A program made the translations under genes and the position numbers. Shown piece by piece: positions 52,742-62,063 of a stretch of 64,000 nucleotides of DNA. The first letter of the stretch is position 1; every line of letters starts with the position of its first letter. The stretch is from OMIW01 sp044235645 (GTDB taxonomy: Bacteria; Bdellovibrionota_C; UBA2361; OMIW01). The stretch is from NCBI GenBank assembly GCA_044235645.1, contig JBIIHQ010000005.1, positions 214,028-278,027 of the forward strand, read 5' to 3'. Under the pieces are notes generated by a model that was not told where the DNA came from, searched no databases, and saw only the letters and a list, made by a program, of their open reading frames with translations.

Positions 52742-53659
52742 TTACCCTGGCAATCTGGCTCCGACTCTCGTTGCCTTCGGTGCAGTCAGTGCCGCCATCG
52801 CCTGATTGTTTCGGTCCATGCGGGAGGGATCACGACGAAGAGTATCGGCATGGTTTATGATGAGAGGGGGAGCGTCATATACTGTTAACCCCTGACGAAC
52901 GGCGGTCGCAATACTCGCTCCCTCACTCGATATCATGCGAAGAGAAATTTCAATCCTCTCGGTGGGAGGAGTGTGTGCATGGAAACTTTGAGACCGAAGA
53001 ACTACCGCGGGGGTCCTAAATCGACGGAGTGTCTCCAGCATCGAGGGAAGGCCTGCCATGTCCCCCTCCTCCACGATTACCGCGAGGTCGACTCGCCCCA
53101 ACACGCCATCGATAAAGGGGAGTTGTCCGGCATCAAGATGAATAAAGACACCATCGGTTGGTGCGTCGGCGAGGTGATTCAGGAAGATTGAAAGTGCCTG
53201 ATGGTGACGGCTAAGGGAAGTGATGTCATCCGCTTCGCAAGCACCGAGGGATATGAACCGCGCGGGGAGGTCGTTCTGCGCGTCCGGGCTCGATTCGAGG
53301 TTTGCATCGGATTGGATTCGACAAGACACCTGACCGGAATAGTATGACATCAGGGGATCCGATGGGGAGCACCCCACCTGCCGGCTGAGTGCATTGGGAA
53401 CGGAGCATTCGGTAATCGAAGAGGCCCGAAGACCACTCTGGCCCCCCTGAACATATTCCTTCAGGCGAAATCCCTCCTCGCCAAGTCGAGGAAGTCGTGA
53501 TGCGATCGGGGGCGATACCTTCAGGATCTCAATGAGCTCCTGCTGTGGCGTCGCATCCACAATGATTGCGCGACGACCGTGCGCGACCCACGTGGCAGCG
53601 AGCTGGGCCACCACCAATCCACGCCATTTTGTATCTCCTCCGCACGTAGCAATTCGCAT
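52742..53659 (-). CDS. MinD/ParA-like protein with a degenerate P-loop
   Basis: 305 residues. The layout is that of a SIMIBI ATPase: strand 1 MRIATCGGDTKWRGLVVAQLAATWVAHG, strand 2 RRAIIVDATPQQ (where MinD has IDxDP) and VFIHLDAGQLPF (Walker B position). The Walker A reads GGDTKWRG instead of GKGGxGKT, so ATP binding may be lost or changed. It resembles FlhG/MinD-type or cellulose-synthesis accessory proteins, but nothing nearby confirms this. It is divergent from the lipoprotein at 53843. Confidence 0.5.
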   Translation of the reverse strand: MRIATCGGDTKWRGLVVAQLAATWVAHGRRAIIVDATPQQELIEILKVSPPIASRLPRLGEEGFRLKEYVQGGQSGLRASSITECSVPNALSRQVGCSPSDPLMSYYSGQVSCRIQSDANLESSPDAQNDLPARFISLGACEADDITSLSRHHQALSIFLNHLADAPTDGVFIHLDAGQLPFIDGVLGRVDLAVIVEEGDMAGLPSMLETLRRFRTPAVVLRSQSFHAHTPPTERIEISLRMISSEGASIATAVRQGLTVYDAPPLIINHADTLRRDPSRMDRNNQAMAALTAPKATRVGARLPG

Positions 53660-53842
53660 GGCTGTCTCCGATAAGGGGTTTTACCCCCCTACCGTACGAA
53701 ATAGTTTGTCATTCTGCAACAGGGTATTAAATGGCATTTGGCGATGCTGGTAATCGAATGGCTGTTCCCATGGCGTAGTATTTCTCTGCGATCGACAGTG
53801 AGTTACCATTCCCCCCCAAGTGTTTCCTGCGGAAAGGAGAAG

Positions 53843-54196
53843 ATGATGAAGGACGTGAAGTTTGGGGCGCTAAAATTTGAGTGGTTAGGCTCTCGGATGG
53901 CTGTTCTGGGTAGATTCGCGCTCGTGATCAGTTGTTTGGGAGGCTGCACCTCACGCACGTGTGCGCCTTCAGGAGAGAGTGGCTGTGGGTATCCGACCCT
54001 TGAGCCAAGAGCGATTTCTCAGGCTGAGATTCATCGGAGGGTGGTGGCTCGAGATATCGATGGCTGTATAGCTTTGGGGGGAAAGGTGGAATCCCCGATA
54101 CCACCGCGGTCATGTCGTATGCCAAATGGTGCGATGGTGATGGAATTTTTCAGTCCGCAGGGCAGAGCTGGCTCCGGGAATTCAGCGTCTGAATAA
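53843..54196 (+). CDS. Small lipoprotein, unknown
   Basis: 117 residues from ATG 53843, with the strong site GGAAAGGAG four bases upstream. A signal with lipobox LGGC puts the lipidated Cys near residue 34; the mature part has four more Cys in TSRTCAPSGESGCGYP and IDGCIALGG. The segment IHRRVVARDIDGC is helical. The long region before the signal (18 residues) is unusual, and ATG at MAVLGRF would give a shorter signal. No family recognised; it probably sits at the outer membrane. Confidence 0.6.
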   Translation: MMKDVKFGALKFEWLGSRMAVLGRFALVISCLGGCTSRTCAPSGESGCGYPTLEPRAISQAEIHRRVVARDIDGCIALGGKVESPIPPRSCRMPNGAMVMEFFSPQGRAGSGNSASE

Positions 54197-54253
54197 TTCC
54201 AGGCGCGAACATGGGTAGTACGTTCCTCCCCCAAATAACATGGTTTGTGACCT

Positions 54254-55045
54254 ATGGCGAATTCTCTCCTCGTGTATCCGGATGAGCTTACCCCCTCGGG
54301 TTCCGTGATCCTTGCAGGAGCGCGGGCGGTTCACGCCCAGGAAGATTTCCACGACATCGCCCCTGGGGTATCGATACCCGCCTCGATTTTTGGGGGAGTT
54401 CGGGGGTGTGCGACCTATCAGGAGATCAACCGAGAAAGGGTCGTCCTTTTTTTTGAGCCGACTGCAGCCGCGATCCCCCGGAATCCGGTGTCTCTTATTG
54501 TCGCGGTCTCTCGTCCACAAACCATCAAAAAGGTCATCCAGGCAGGGGTATTTCTTGGATTAGAGCAGCTCTTCTTGGTGCGTACTGACCTCACCGACAA
54601 GAGTTATCTTGGTTCGCGAGAGTTGCGCTCCGAGCGTATCGCGGGAGAGGTAGAGCGGGCGCTTGAGCAGAGCGGTGATTCGTGTGCGCCAGAGATATCG
54701 GTGCATCGTTCGCTCTCCGATGCTGTGGAGAAATCTTCTCACTCGCAGAGTGGTTTTTTCGCTCACCCAGAGGTGATGACGGGGGCACGTCGGCTGAGTG
54801 GTTTGGAACAGATGAAAACAGGTGAAGATTTGCTGCGGGCGAATGTAGAGAAGGAGGGTCGCGATGTGGCGACATCGGGGCTCACGATTGCGATCGGCCC
54901 AGAGAGAGGATGGAGTGCGCGTGAGTGCGGCTATTTTCGCGAAAGAGGTTACCGCCCTTTATCTCTCGGCGAGCGGGTGCTTCGGGTCGATGCAGCGATG
55001 TATGTCGCGGTAGTCTCTTTGATGCGACGGTGTTTTGTTTCTTGA
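54254..55045 (+). CDS. rsmE: 16S rRNA m3U1498 methyltransferase
   Basis: 263 residues. SPOUT enzyme that methylates U1498 of 16S rRNA. SLIVAVSRPQTIKKVIQAGVFLG, the knot motif LTIAIGPERGWSARE, and LSLGERVLRVDAAMYVAV match RsmE; in E. coli the last one reads LG-x-RILRTETA. RVDAA in place of RTETA is a variation near the SAM site. ATG 54254 is 58 bases after the lipoprotein gene. Confidence 0.88.
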   Translation: MANSLLVYPDELTPSGSVILAGARAVHAQEDFHDIAPGVSIPASIFGGVRGCATYQEINRERVVLFFEPTAAAIPRNPVSLIVAVSRPQTIKKVIQAGVFLGLEQLFLVRTDLTDKSYLGSRELRSERIAGEVERALEQSGDSCAPEISVHRSLSDAVEKSSHSQSGFFAHPEVMTGARRLSGLEQMKTGEDLLRANVEKEGRDVATSGLTIAIGPERGWSARECGYFRERGYRPLSLGERVLRVDAAMYVAVVSLMRRCFVS

Positions 55046-55242
55046 ATTCTCTGAAAAGCAACTACTCGAGCATTAGTAGTATCTCGTTTTTTTTAATTGA
55101 TAACGATTTCTCCTTCGTGCGCGATAGGGGCACCTTCGCTGCATCGGTTGGCCCACGTCACGCATCTCACCTTCAATCCCTCCGTCGAGCCGAAGGGTGA
55201 TTCTGTGATGGTAGGTTGCCTGCGCGCTTTGTGTCTTGAGAT

Positions 55243-55824
55243 ATGGCTGAGAAAACTGAGGAATCCCCGGCGGAAGGGGGAGGGGGCAAAAAATCCGGAA
55301 AGAAGAAAATTATCACTCTTCTTCTCCTCTTGCTTCTCCTTGGCGGAGGAGGCGCAGGCGCATTTTTAATCCTCGGTAAATCCGAGGACCCCAAGGGAAA
55401 AGGGGATGGGCACATAGAAGAAGCTCCAGCGAATCTCGTCATTGCTCCTCTTGATCCACCTTTCATCGTTAATCTTGCCGAGAGTGGAAGTTACCTGAAG
55501 GTGACGATTTGGTTGGAGTTTGATCTTGACCGAGCAAAAAAGCTGCAGGAGGAGCTTCACGGGAGTGGCGGACACGGAAGTGGTGGCTCGGGCGGGGGGG
55601 GAGACAAGGGACCTGCCAAGTTAGAGGGAATTCTCCAAGCAAAGGAACCGCTCATTCGTGATGTGATAATACGGGTGCTCAGCTCAAAAACGGTAGATGA
55701 GGCTCGAGCGACAAGTCAAAGAGACGTTATTAAAGGAGAGTTGATAGAGGCCATAAACGAGGTTGCTGGCGATGGTGAAGGGCCTGTAACGAACGTGGTG
55801 TTCACTGAATATATCGTTCAATAG
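55243..55824 (+). CDS. fliL: FliL-like flagellar basal-body-associated protein
   Basis: 193 residues: a short polar start, one membrane span (about 22-44, mostly Leu and Gly), a charged linker and a periplasmic domain with PLDPPFIVNLAESGSYLKVTI and RDVIIRVLSSKTVDEARA, then VVFTEYIVQ at the end; this is the FliL pattern (stomatin-like periplasmic domain around the stator). A Gly/Ser insert (HGSGGHGSGGSGGGGD) interrupts the domain. No other flagellar gene is adjacent, so it may be an orphan FliL paralogue with a different partner. ATG 55243 has no strong ribosome site. Confidence 0.8.
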   Translation: MAEKTEESPAEGGGGKKSGKKKIITLLLLLLLLGGGGAGAFLILGKSEDPKGKGDGHIEEAPANLVIAPLDPPFIVNLAESGSYLKVTIWLEFDLDRAKKLQEELHGSGGHGSGGSGGGGDKGPAKLEGILQAKEPLIRDVIIRVLSSKTVDEARATSQRDVIKGELIEAINEVAGDGEGPVTNVVFTEYIVQ

Positions 55825-55888
55825 GTGAGGAGCAAGTGACAGAGAAGGAGCTCGGTAGATTGAGATGGGCTCCTTGATAGAGCATTGA

Positions 55889-56749
55889 ATGGCTCAGCTC
55901 ATTAAATGTGAATGGTCTTACCCGGCGGTCTTTGTGAAAACCGCATCTCATTTTATTACTCTGATTGGTGGGGTTTTTCTGACTCTCTACCCGATGGTTG
56001 CCTGTTATGGACAGCCTCGGATATTCCTCCCACTTCAATCACTGCTCGGAGGAGCGTGTATTCCTCCTCCTCCGCATCTTCAACTGTTTCGTCGTGCGGG
56101 GGTCGCGATTGCATTCTACGAGATCAATTCCTCCACTCTCGAGCAGATCCCTCACCTCATGCGAAGAGTCGGTCCGATTGATGTTGACGGAATTCGCCGG
56201 GATGCCTTGCTTTCGTGGAATATCCAGTGGGGGAGAACTCACACAAGTCGTTATGCCACCACAGTTACGACGGTTGGGGTCCAAAGCTCAGTTGTCCTGA
56301 CGCTGCCTCGATGGTGCCCGGAGAAAGCACCGACGGCTGAAGATAAACTCGAGTGGTCACGATACCTTTTGCGTGTGCTGGAACACGAAGCTGGTCACGC
56401 CGGCATATTTTTCAGATACTCAAGCCAATTCGAGTCAGTATTCCGTAAATTTTCCGAGGAGTATCCGACCTGTTCCCCTCGAGAGGAAAATGAACGAGGA
56501 TTTAGGTTGTTGCACCGTTTAAACGCGGAGCAGCGGCAATATGATGACGACACTCTTCACGGAGCTACCCAAGGTGCTCGTTTGGTAGTTGAGAGTTACC
56601 CGCCGAAGCGGGCGATAATTCGAGCGGATATCTCCTCTCCGAATGTGGCAAAGCATTCGTTGCTCACCGCCGCGACCTGTGGTGAGAAGGCCAGAGAGCG
56701 GAATTGGGCCAGTTCAGTCGTTACCTGCAGCGGCGGCGATGGCTCTTGA
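55889..56749 (+). CDS. DUF922-like secreted zinc protease homologue
   Basis: 286 residues. A hydrophobic signal (FITLIGGVFLTLYPMVAC) ends in a lipobox-like MVAC with Cys39. The mature part has LLRVLEHEAGHAGIFFRYS (HExxH) and, about 60 residues later, QRQYDDDTLHGATQG, the arrangement found in DUF922 secreted proteins predicted to be zinc proteases. The first third (FYEINSSTLEQIPHLMRRVGP, then WNIQW) is also family-like. The last 51 codons overlap, in antisense, the 3' end of the lipoprotein gene on the other strand. Confidence 0.75.
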   Translation: MAQLIKCEWSYPAVFVKTASHFITLIGGVFLTLYPMVACYGQPRIFLPLQSLLGGACIPPPPHLQLFRRAGVAIAFYEINSSTLEQIPHLMRRVGPIDVDGIRRDALLSWNIQWGRTHTSRYATTVTTVGVQSSVVLTLPRWCPEKAPTAEDKLEWSRYLLRVLEHEAGHAGIFFRYSSQFESVFRKFSEEYPTCSPREENERGFRLLHRLNAEQRQYDDDTLHGATQGARLVVESYPPKRAIIRADISSPNVAKHSLLTAATCGEKARERNWASSVVTCSGGDGS

Positions 56750-57153
56750 GGCTGGTGTGAGGCAGGGTAGACAACCGCTGAGAGAGTGCACGAGATCCTC
56801 CGGGTGAGGAGGAGATCAAATGCTGAAACGGTGAGGCTCTGAATCATGATAATGAGTGGGGGGAGCGATACAGCTTGACGGTTCGTGAGGATAGCCCGGG
56901 TGATCGCATCGTGCAGTAGCTCCTCTGGATGAGAAATGACGACCGAACCGACCGGGATCGCGAGGAGAGCGAAGAGGGTTCCCACACGCTGATTTGGGGA
57001 GACTCCGCGCACGGCGATGGGGGGAAGGTCATGTGCGACCTCGGGAGGTATCTGATTTTTTATCGGCTCGCGGAGAAGTGGTATCCGCGCAGAGATGCAG
57101 CCAGCGAGGGTAAACAGGAGAACAGAGACCGGAAGAAACAATATCTTAGTCAT
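56596..57153 (-). CDS. Lipoprotein, 185 residues, unknown
   Basis: A clear lipoprotein signal (MTKILFLPVSVLLFTLAGC, lipidated Cys19). The rest has LFALLAIPVGSVVIS, LLLTRRISCTLSAVVYP and a conserved-looking end (FRSLAFSPQVAAVSNECFA). No family recognised, but the end looks like a folded domain, not an overrun. The last 154 bases overlap the 3' end of the DUF922-like gene on the plus strand, and both frames look genuine. Confidence 0.7.
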   Translation of the reverse strand: MTKILFLPVSVLLFTLAGCISARIPLLREPIKNQIPPEVAHDLPPIAVRGVSPNQRVGTLFALLAIPVGSVVISHPEELLHDAITRAILTNRQAVSLPPLIIMIQSLTVSAFDLLLTRRISCTLSAVVYPASHQPQEPSPPLQVTTELAQFRSLAFSPQVAAVSNECFATFGEEISARIIARFGG

Positions 57154-57400
57154 CGCAAGTCCGAGGTATGGGTGGTAGGTAGGTGGGTCTAGAGCGGCTT
57201 TTGTTTCACCTCAAAATCTCGTCGTCAGGGGAGTTGTCTGGCGCGCCTACATAGCACTAATGTTTCACTAAGGTACTGTCGAATCATAAACATTGCGAGG
57301 AGTTCGGGGTTAATTGCAGGGGGGTGTCGGCGGGTTGAACCAAGGCCACCCGTTTAGCTTCCAGTTTGTCGGGTGGTAAGAGGAGAGGATCGGTTTCGGG

Positions 57401-58972
57401 ATGGGGATGCGACGTAATCAGAAAGTCTCGAAACGGGAAAGTTCGCGTCCCAAGCGTGACGAATTGGCAGGCCCCGCGAGCAAGCCGTCCAATCAGCCAC
57501 TCGACCTTGGCCTGGATGATCTGCTTGCTACCCCCATCGAATCATCGTCATCACGGGCTCTTGAGGGGACAGTTCCTGATTCTCGGAAAGAGGAACTTCC
57601 CGCCCCTCTGGAGCCACCCTCACCGCCTCCCCAAAGCCCCTATGCCCTGCTTGCTGACCGAGGGGATTGGGCTGCGATTGCTCGAGGCTGTGAGGAGGAA
57701 GGGCTTCGGACTCCCATAAGCCGGGTGTGGTGGGTACGGGCTCAGCTCGAGCGAGGAGCAATGTCGCCCTCCTTGCTGCGAACCTCTTTTGATCGGGCTC
57801 TTGCCGATGAAGAGTCGGGGAATGCCACCGATGTCGGTGACTGGGGAGACGAGCGACGCGAGGTACTTGCTGCGTGTCGCCGATGGTTTCCCCCCGAGGG
57901 CTCATCGTCAGGGGTCGTAGAGCAGAGAGACCAGGCAGGCCGTGTCGACGCTTTAAAAGTCAAGGATGGCGATCGGAGGTCTCCTAAAGAATCATCTCGA
58001 GCAGAGGTGAGAGACGGAGGTTTCTCCGAAGGCACCGTGGCGAGCGCCGACCGCGAAAAAGGCACTCGATGGCGCACGATTCGTCGAGCTGCCATCGGGC
58101 TTACCCCATTCTTTGTGTTGATTGGTATCGCTGTGGCGATCCTGTTGGTACCGCTTCGACATCGCCACATTGAGCTTGCGAAGCCAGCGGCCATCGAGCC
58201 TCCGCTTCCCTCGGTGTCCCTCGAGATTCGTGTCGGAGAGCTTGTTCCGCTGACGGCTCTCGAGGTGTTGCACGACGCAATGGAGGAGCTGGTGCAGCCT
58301 CATTCCCGATTGGAACAGTCGAGTCCTCCCCCGGGGGCGAAACTTGAGCAGGTGGTCTCGACGGGTGAATCTCAGGAAAGCGAGCTTGCGAAGCGCATAG
58401 AAGCACCAAGAAAGAAAACTGCAGGTACTGAGTCCCTGAATATGGATGTTCCGTTTGAGCCTCAGTCCGTTCGCGTCTTGCGGGCAAGGCCTGAGGTTGA
58501 CCCGCGGTCCCGTACGCGCAGTGAAGGGGATTTAGCTCCGCTGCCATCAGTGTGGAACCGAGGGAGTTCGGGACCGGGGAATAATATCTCGCCTTTGAGG
58601 GAAGGAGTAACCGGCCGTCCCGACTTCTTCGACGAATTTGATGACCATCCGGGGCATCCTGTTGAGAGATTTCGAACCCCCCAACGATGCGAGCTTGAGA
58701 GGTCGGTGGTGATACGGAGCCGACCGAGCGAGTTGGCCCCCGTCTTGGCGAACCTTGATGAAGGAGATGAGGTGCTTATTGAGGAGCAGATGGGGCCCTG
58801 GGTGAAATTACAGGGACGCTCAGGTCGTCCTGGGTATGCGCGGGCCACCTGTCGACGTGAGGAGAGCGCACCCGGGGGATTCGGAGCGATGGGTCGAGAG
58901 GGGGAGGGAGAATCAGAATCAGAATCGGAATGGCGCAACCCTTCCCGGCGTCGTCGGCGAGGGATGCCTTAA
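57401..58972 (+). CDS. Membrane-anchored protein with C-terminal SH3 domain, unknown
   Basis: 523 residues: a basic and disordered start, a short helical repeat-like part (about 85-165, LLADRGDWAAIARGCEEEG), one membrane span near residues 225-250 (AIGLTPFFVLIGIAVAILLV), a disordered stretch and an SH3b domain near 430-490 (RSVVIRSRPSELAPVLANLD, EGDEVLIEEQMGPWVKL), then an acidic-basic tail. The cytoplasmic part could be a TPR-like or scaffolding domain and the SH3b domain would lie outside, where such domains bind murein. No recognised full-length relatives. AGGAGAGGA lies about 12 bases upstream. Confidence 0.7.
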   Translation: MGMRRNQKVSKRESSRPKRDELAGPASKPSNQPLDLGLDDLLATPIESSSSRALEGTVPDSRKEELPAPLEPPSPPPQSPYALLADRGDWAAIARGCEEEGLRTPISRVWWVRAQLERGAMSPSLLRTSFDRALADEESGNATDVGDWGDERREVLAACRRWFPPEGSSSGVVEQRDQAGRVDALKVKDGDRRSPKESSRAEVRDGGFSEGTVASADREKGTRWRTIRRAAIGLTPFFVLIGIAVAILLVPLRHRHIELAKPAAIEPPLPSVSLEIRVGELVPLTALEVLHDAMEELVQPHSRLEQSSPPPGAKLEQVVSTGESQESELAKRIEAPRKKTAGTESLNMDVPFEPQSVRVLRARPEVDPRSRTRSEGDLAPLPSVWNRGSSGPGNNISPLREGVTGRPDFFDEFDDHPGHPVERFRTPQRCELERSVVIRSRPSELAPVLANLDEGDEVLIEEQMGPWVKLQGRSGRPGYARATCRREESAPGGFGAMGREGEGESESESEWRNPSRRRRRGMP

Positions 58973-59178
58973 GAATTCATGGCCTGGATGCGGTCGATGT
59001 ATATCGCCGAGGTCACGGAGGATTCTCAGGGGGGGTGTTCCCCCTCCGATAAAAGTGGTACGATTCATCTCTATGGTCGAAGCTCTTGAGAGATGCATCA
59101 AAAAGCCGTCTCTGAGTGGGTAGCCGCCTCATAAAGGCGAGGTAGCGGAGATTTTGAGGGAGAGGGAGTAATAAATTC

Positions 59179-59649
59179 ATGGCTCGAATTACTGTTGAGG
59201 ATTGCCTCGAAAGGGAGAATAACCGTTTTGCTCTGGTGCGGCTTGCCTCAGTTCGAACGAAGCAGATGCGTCGGGGCTCGGGAGCCTTGACCAAAGAAGG
59301 TCGCGGTAACAAGCCGGTGGTTGTCGCGCTGCGCGAAATTGCTGATGGGCTTGTTCGTTTCTTAACCCCTGCAGAGGAGGTAGAATACCGGGAGCAGCTT
59401 GCCGAGGAGGAGCGGGAGCGGCAAAAACAGGCGGAGTTGGCCCCCCTTATGAACACAACGGTGATTCCGTTTCAGGCCGGTGCGTCCAAGGCTCCCCGTG
59501 TTGAAGACGAGGCCGATGAGGGAGAGGAGTCTCTCCCCCAGCTTTTCGGTGAGACAAAAACCTCCTCCCAAGAGAGTGGGGAGCCCGTGGCCCTTAATGG
59601 GGCCGGCCACAGTGATGAGGACAGGGGCGAGGGAGATTTTGACGATTAG
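59179..59649 (+). CDS. rpoZ: RNA polymerase omega subunit
   Basis: 156 residues, about twice the E. coli length. The core MARITVEDCLERENNRFALVRLASVRTKQ and NKPVVVALREIADG is typical of omega, which helps assembly of RNA polymerase and forms a ppGpp site in proteobacteria. From about residue 80 an acidic Glu/Gln/Asp-rich tail follows, with no known function. It is directly upstream of rel/spoT, the usual proteobacterial arrangement (rpoZ-spoT), which links the ppGpp target and its enzyme. Confidence 0.95.
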   Translation: MARITVEDCLERENNRFALVRLASVRTKQMRRGSGALTKEGRGNKPVVVALREIADGLVRFLTPAEEVEYREQLAEEERERQKQAELAPLMNTTVIPFQAGASKAPRVEDEADEGEESLPQLFGETKTSSQESGEPVALNGAGHSDEDRGEGDFDD

Positions 59650-59824
59650 TTTGTGACCGTTGGGTCGTGGTGAGCGGTGCGTGGGGAGATAGCGCCTCAC
59701 GCAGACCTGGATTGCCGGCGCCTCTCCCCTTCATCTCGTTTTTGTTTTGTACTGCGGTGCCATCGGAAGTCGCGTCGGGATCCCGCAATTTTGGCGAGGA
59801 TTAGAGCGTTCATTGGTTCCCACC

Positions 59825-62017
59825 ATGTATCTGGATGCTATTCGCTCCGCCATAAAAGTCTACTACCCCCTCTCGGATCTTTCGCTGGTCGAGCGAGCTT
59901 ACGCCTTCGCAGAGGACCAGCATCGGGGCCAGGTTCGCGCATCAGGTGAGCCTTATTTTAATCACCTCGTTGAAACAGCTCTGCTCGCCGCTCAGCTAAA
60001 GCTAGATCTCCCTTCGATTACCGCAGCGCTTCTCCACGACACCATCGAGGATTCGGCGGTTGAGAAGTCGGAGCTTGCGAACCGCTTTGGGAGCGACGTT
60101 GCTGAAATCGTCGATGGCGTCACCAAACTGACCCGAATTGAATTTGAATCAAAGGAGGAACGTCAGGCGGAGAGTTTCCGCAAGATGTTGCTCGCAATGT
60201 CCCGAGATATTCGGGTACTCCTCGTCAAGTTGTGCGATCGGCTCCACAACATGAGGACTCTTCATCACCTTTCAGAGGAGAAGCGTCGAAGGATTGCGCA
60301 GGAAACCCTCGACATATATGCGCCGCTCGCTAATCGGCTCGGTATCTATTGGCTGAAATCAGAACTTGAGGATGCAAGTCTTCTCTTCTTGCGACCCGAA
60401 ATATACCACCTTCTGCGCGAGAATCTCGGAAAAACAGCCGAAGACCGCTCCGTGTACATAAAGGAGGCGTGCAAGGCGATTGTGTCGGCGCTCGACGAGA
60501 ACGGAGTGTCTGGGCAGGTGAGTGGGCGCGCAAAGCACCTCTACTCCGTATGGCAAAAAATGGAACGTAGCAACCTTGCGTTTGACGAGGTTCATGATCT
60601 GCTCGGTTTTCGGGTTCTCGTTGGCACAGTTCGCGCGTGTTACGAGACCCTTGGAATAGTGCACTCGAAGTGGCCTCCGGTCCCAGATCGGTTCAAGGAC
60701 TACATTGCGATGCCGAAGCCTAATATGTACCAGTCTCTCCACACGACTCTGATCGGGCCGGCTGGACATCGGATTGAAATTCAGATTCGAACCCATGAGA
60801 TGCACCGGGTTGCTGAGGAGGGAATCGCGGCCCACTGGCGCTATAAGGAAGGGGGTGTGCCGGCGGGACAGAACGGCCCCAGCGGTTTTGATCTTCGCTG
60901 GGTAAAAGACCTTGTCGATAGTCAGCAATATCTGAAAAATCCGGATGAATTCATTCAATCGGTTAAAGGGGAACTTTTCCCAGAGGATGTATTCGTCTTC
61001 ACGCCCAAAGGAGATCCGATTCGTCTCGCGGCGCGTTCAACCCCTGTCGACTTCGCATACGCGGTACACACGGACATTGGGCACCGAACTGTTGGGGCCA
61101 AGATTAATGGTCAGATAGTGCCTCTTGATTATCACCTTCAGAGCGGTGACTCTGTTGAGATTCTAACCTCCAAAAATCACGTACCCAGTAAAGATTGGCT
61201 CCGATTCGTGCAGTCGGCGAAGGCAAAACAGCGGATTCGGGCTTTCATCAAGCTTGAAGAGCGTTCCAGAAGCCTCGCGTTTGGTCTCGAAACACTCACC
61301 AAGGATCTCCGCAAGGTTAAGCTGAATCTTCGCAAGTTGGAAAAAGACGGAAAAGTTGGGGAAGTCGCCCATTCCTTGGGACTTCGCTCCGAAGGGGATC
61401 TTTACGCAGAGATCGGGTACGGGAAGCTTCCGATCGGAAAAGTACTGGCCAAATTCCTCCCGGAGGGAGAAGGTCTCGTCGAGGAAGTAGTGAGCGAGCC
61501 TTCGCCACTCAAGCGCATATTTGAGCGTGCAGCCCGAGAATCTCGTTCGCGGGTGGGGGTTAAAGTTGGAGGGCTTGACGACGTCGTGGTTCGTTTTGCT
61601 CGATGTTGTGAACCTTTGCCGGGGGATAGAATTATTGGATTCATCACCCGGGGTCGAGGAGTGACCGTTCACGATGCCGATTGTGCCCAGGTACACGGTA
61701 TGGATCCGTTGCGGTGCGTTGAGGTCCGATGGGATGGTGAGGTCCAATCAGCTCGCAAGGTCAGGATTACGGTTCATTCGCGAGATGCCCTTGGCCTCCT
61801 TGCCTCATTGAGTCAGGCAATAACCTCCCACGGAGCGAACATCATGAGTGCCCAATGTCGAACGACTTCGTCAGGTAAGGCAATAAACACTTTTGAGCTC
61901 TCTATCGTTGACGCGAGACAACTCGACAAAGTCCGTCGGGCGCTTGAGATGTTACCAGGGGTAACCCGAGTTGAGCGGATTAGTCACGTTGCTCAAACGG
62001 TCCTCGTCGATGACTAA
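59825..62017 (+). CDS. spoT: Bifunctional (p)ppGpp synthetase/hydrolase (Rel/SpoT)
   Basis: 730 residues from ATG 59825. HD hydrolase domain: HFNHLVETALLAAQ-like block (starting YFNHLVETALLAAQLKLD) and LLHDTIEDS; synthetase: RFKDYIAMPKPNMYQSLHTT with the RxKD form seen in bifunctional enzymes, and IEIQIRTHEMHRVAEEGIAAHW. TGS (VFVFTPKGDPIRL), a zinc-finger-type CC domain (VVRFARCCEPLPGD) and the ACT domain follow. Both activities appear intact. It makes and breaks the stringent-response alarmone. Follows rpoZ by 175 bases and precedes an HtrA gene by 46. Confidence 0.96.
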   Translation: MYLDAIRSAIKVYYPLSDLSLVERAYAFAEDQHRGQVRASGEPYFNHLVETALLAAQLKLDLPSITAALLHDTIEDSAVEKSELANRFGSDVAEIVDGVTKLTRIEFESKEERQAESFRKMLLAMSRDIRVLLVKLCDRLHNMRTLHHLSEEKRRRIAQETLDIYAPLANRLGIYWLKSELEDASLLFLRPEIYHLLRENLGKTAEDRSVYIKEACKAIVSALDENGVSGQVSGRAKHLYSVWQKMERSNLAFDEVHDLLGFRVLVGTVRACYETLGIVHSKWPPVPDRFKDYIAMPKPNMYQSLHTTLIGPAGHRIEIQIRTHEMHRVAEEGIAAHWRYKEGGVPAGQNGPSGFDLRWVKDLVDSQQYLKNPDEFIQSVKGELFPEDVFVFTPKGDPIRLAARSTPVDFAYAVHTDIGHRTVGAKINGQIVPLDYHLQSGDSVEILTSKNHVPSKDWLRFVQSAKAKQRIRAFIKLEERSRSLAFGLETLTKDLRKVKLNLRKLEKDGKVGEVAHSLGLRSEGDLYAEIGYGKLPIGKVLAKFLPEGEGLVEEVVSEPSPLKRIFERAARESRSRVGVKVGGLDDVVVRFARCCEPLPGDRIIGFITRGRGVTVHDADCAQVHGMDPLRCVEVRWDGEVQSARKVRITVHSRDALGLLASLSQAITSHGANIMSAQCRTTSSGKAINTFELSIVDARQLDKVRRALEMLPGVTRVERISHVAQTVLVDD

Positions 62018-62063
62018 TTCCGAGTAGGACCCGAGCTTGCGGCTTTAACGCGCGCATTTTTTG

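Noticed and set aside
59747..59824. Upstream extension of rel/spoT from a TTG
   Set aside because: ATG 59825 gives the normal SpoT start; the extension has no conserved sequence.
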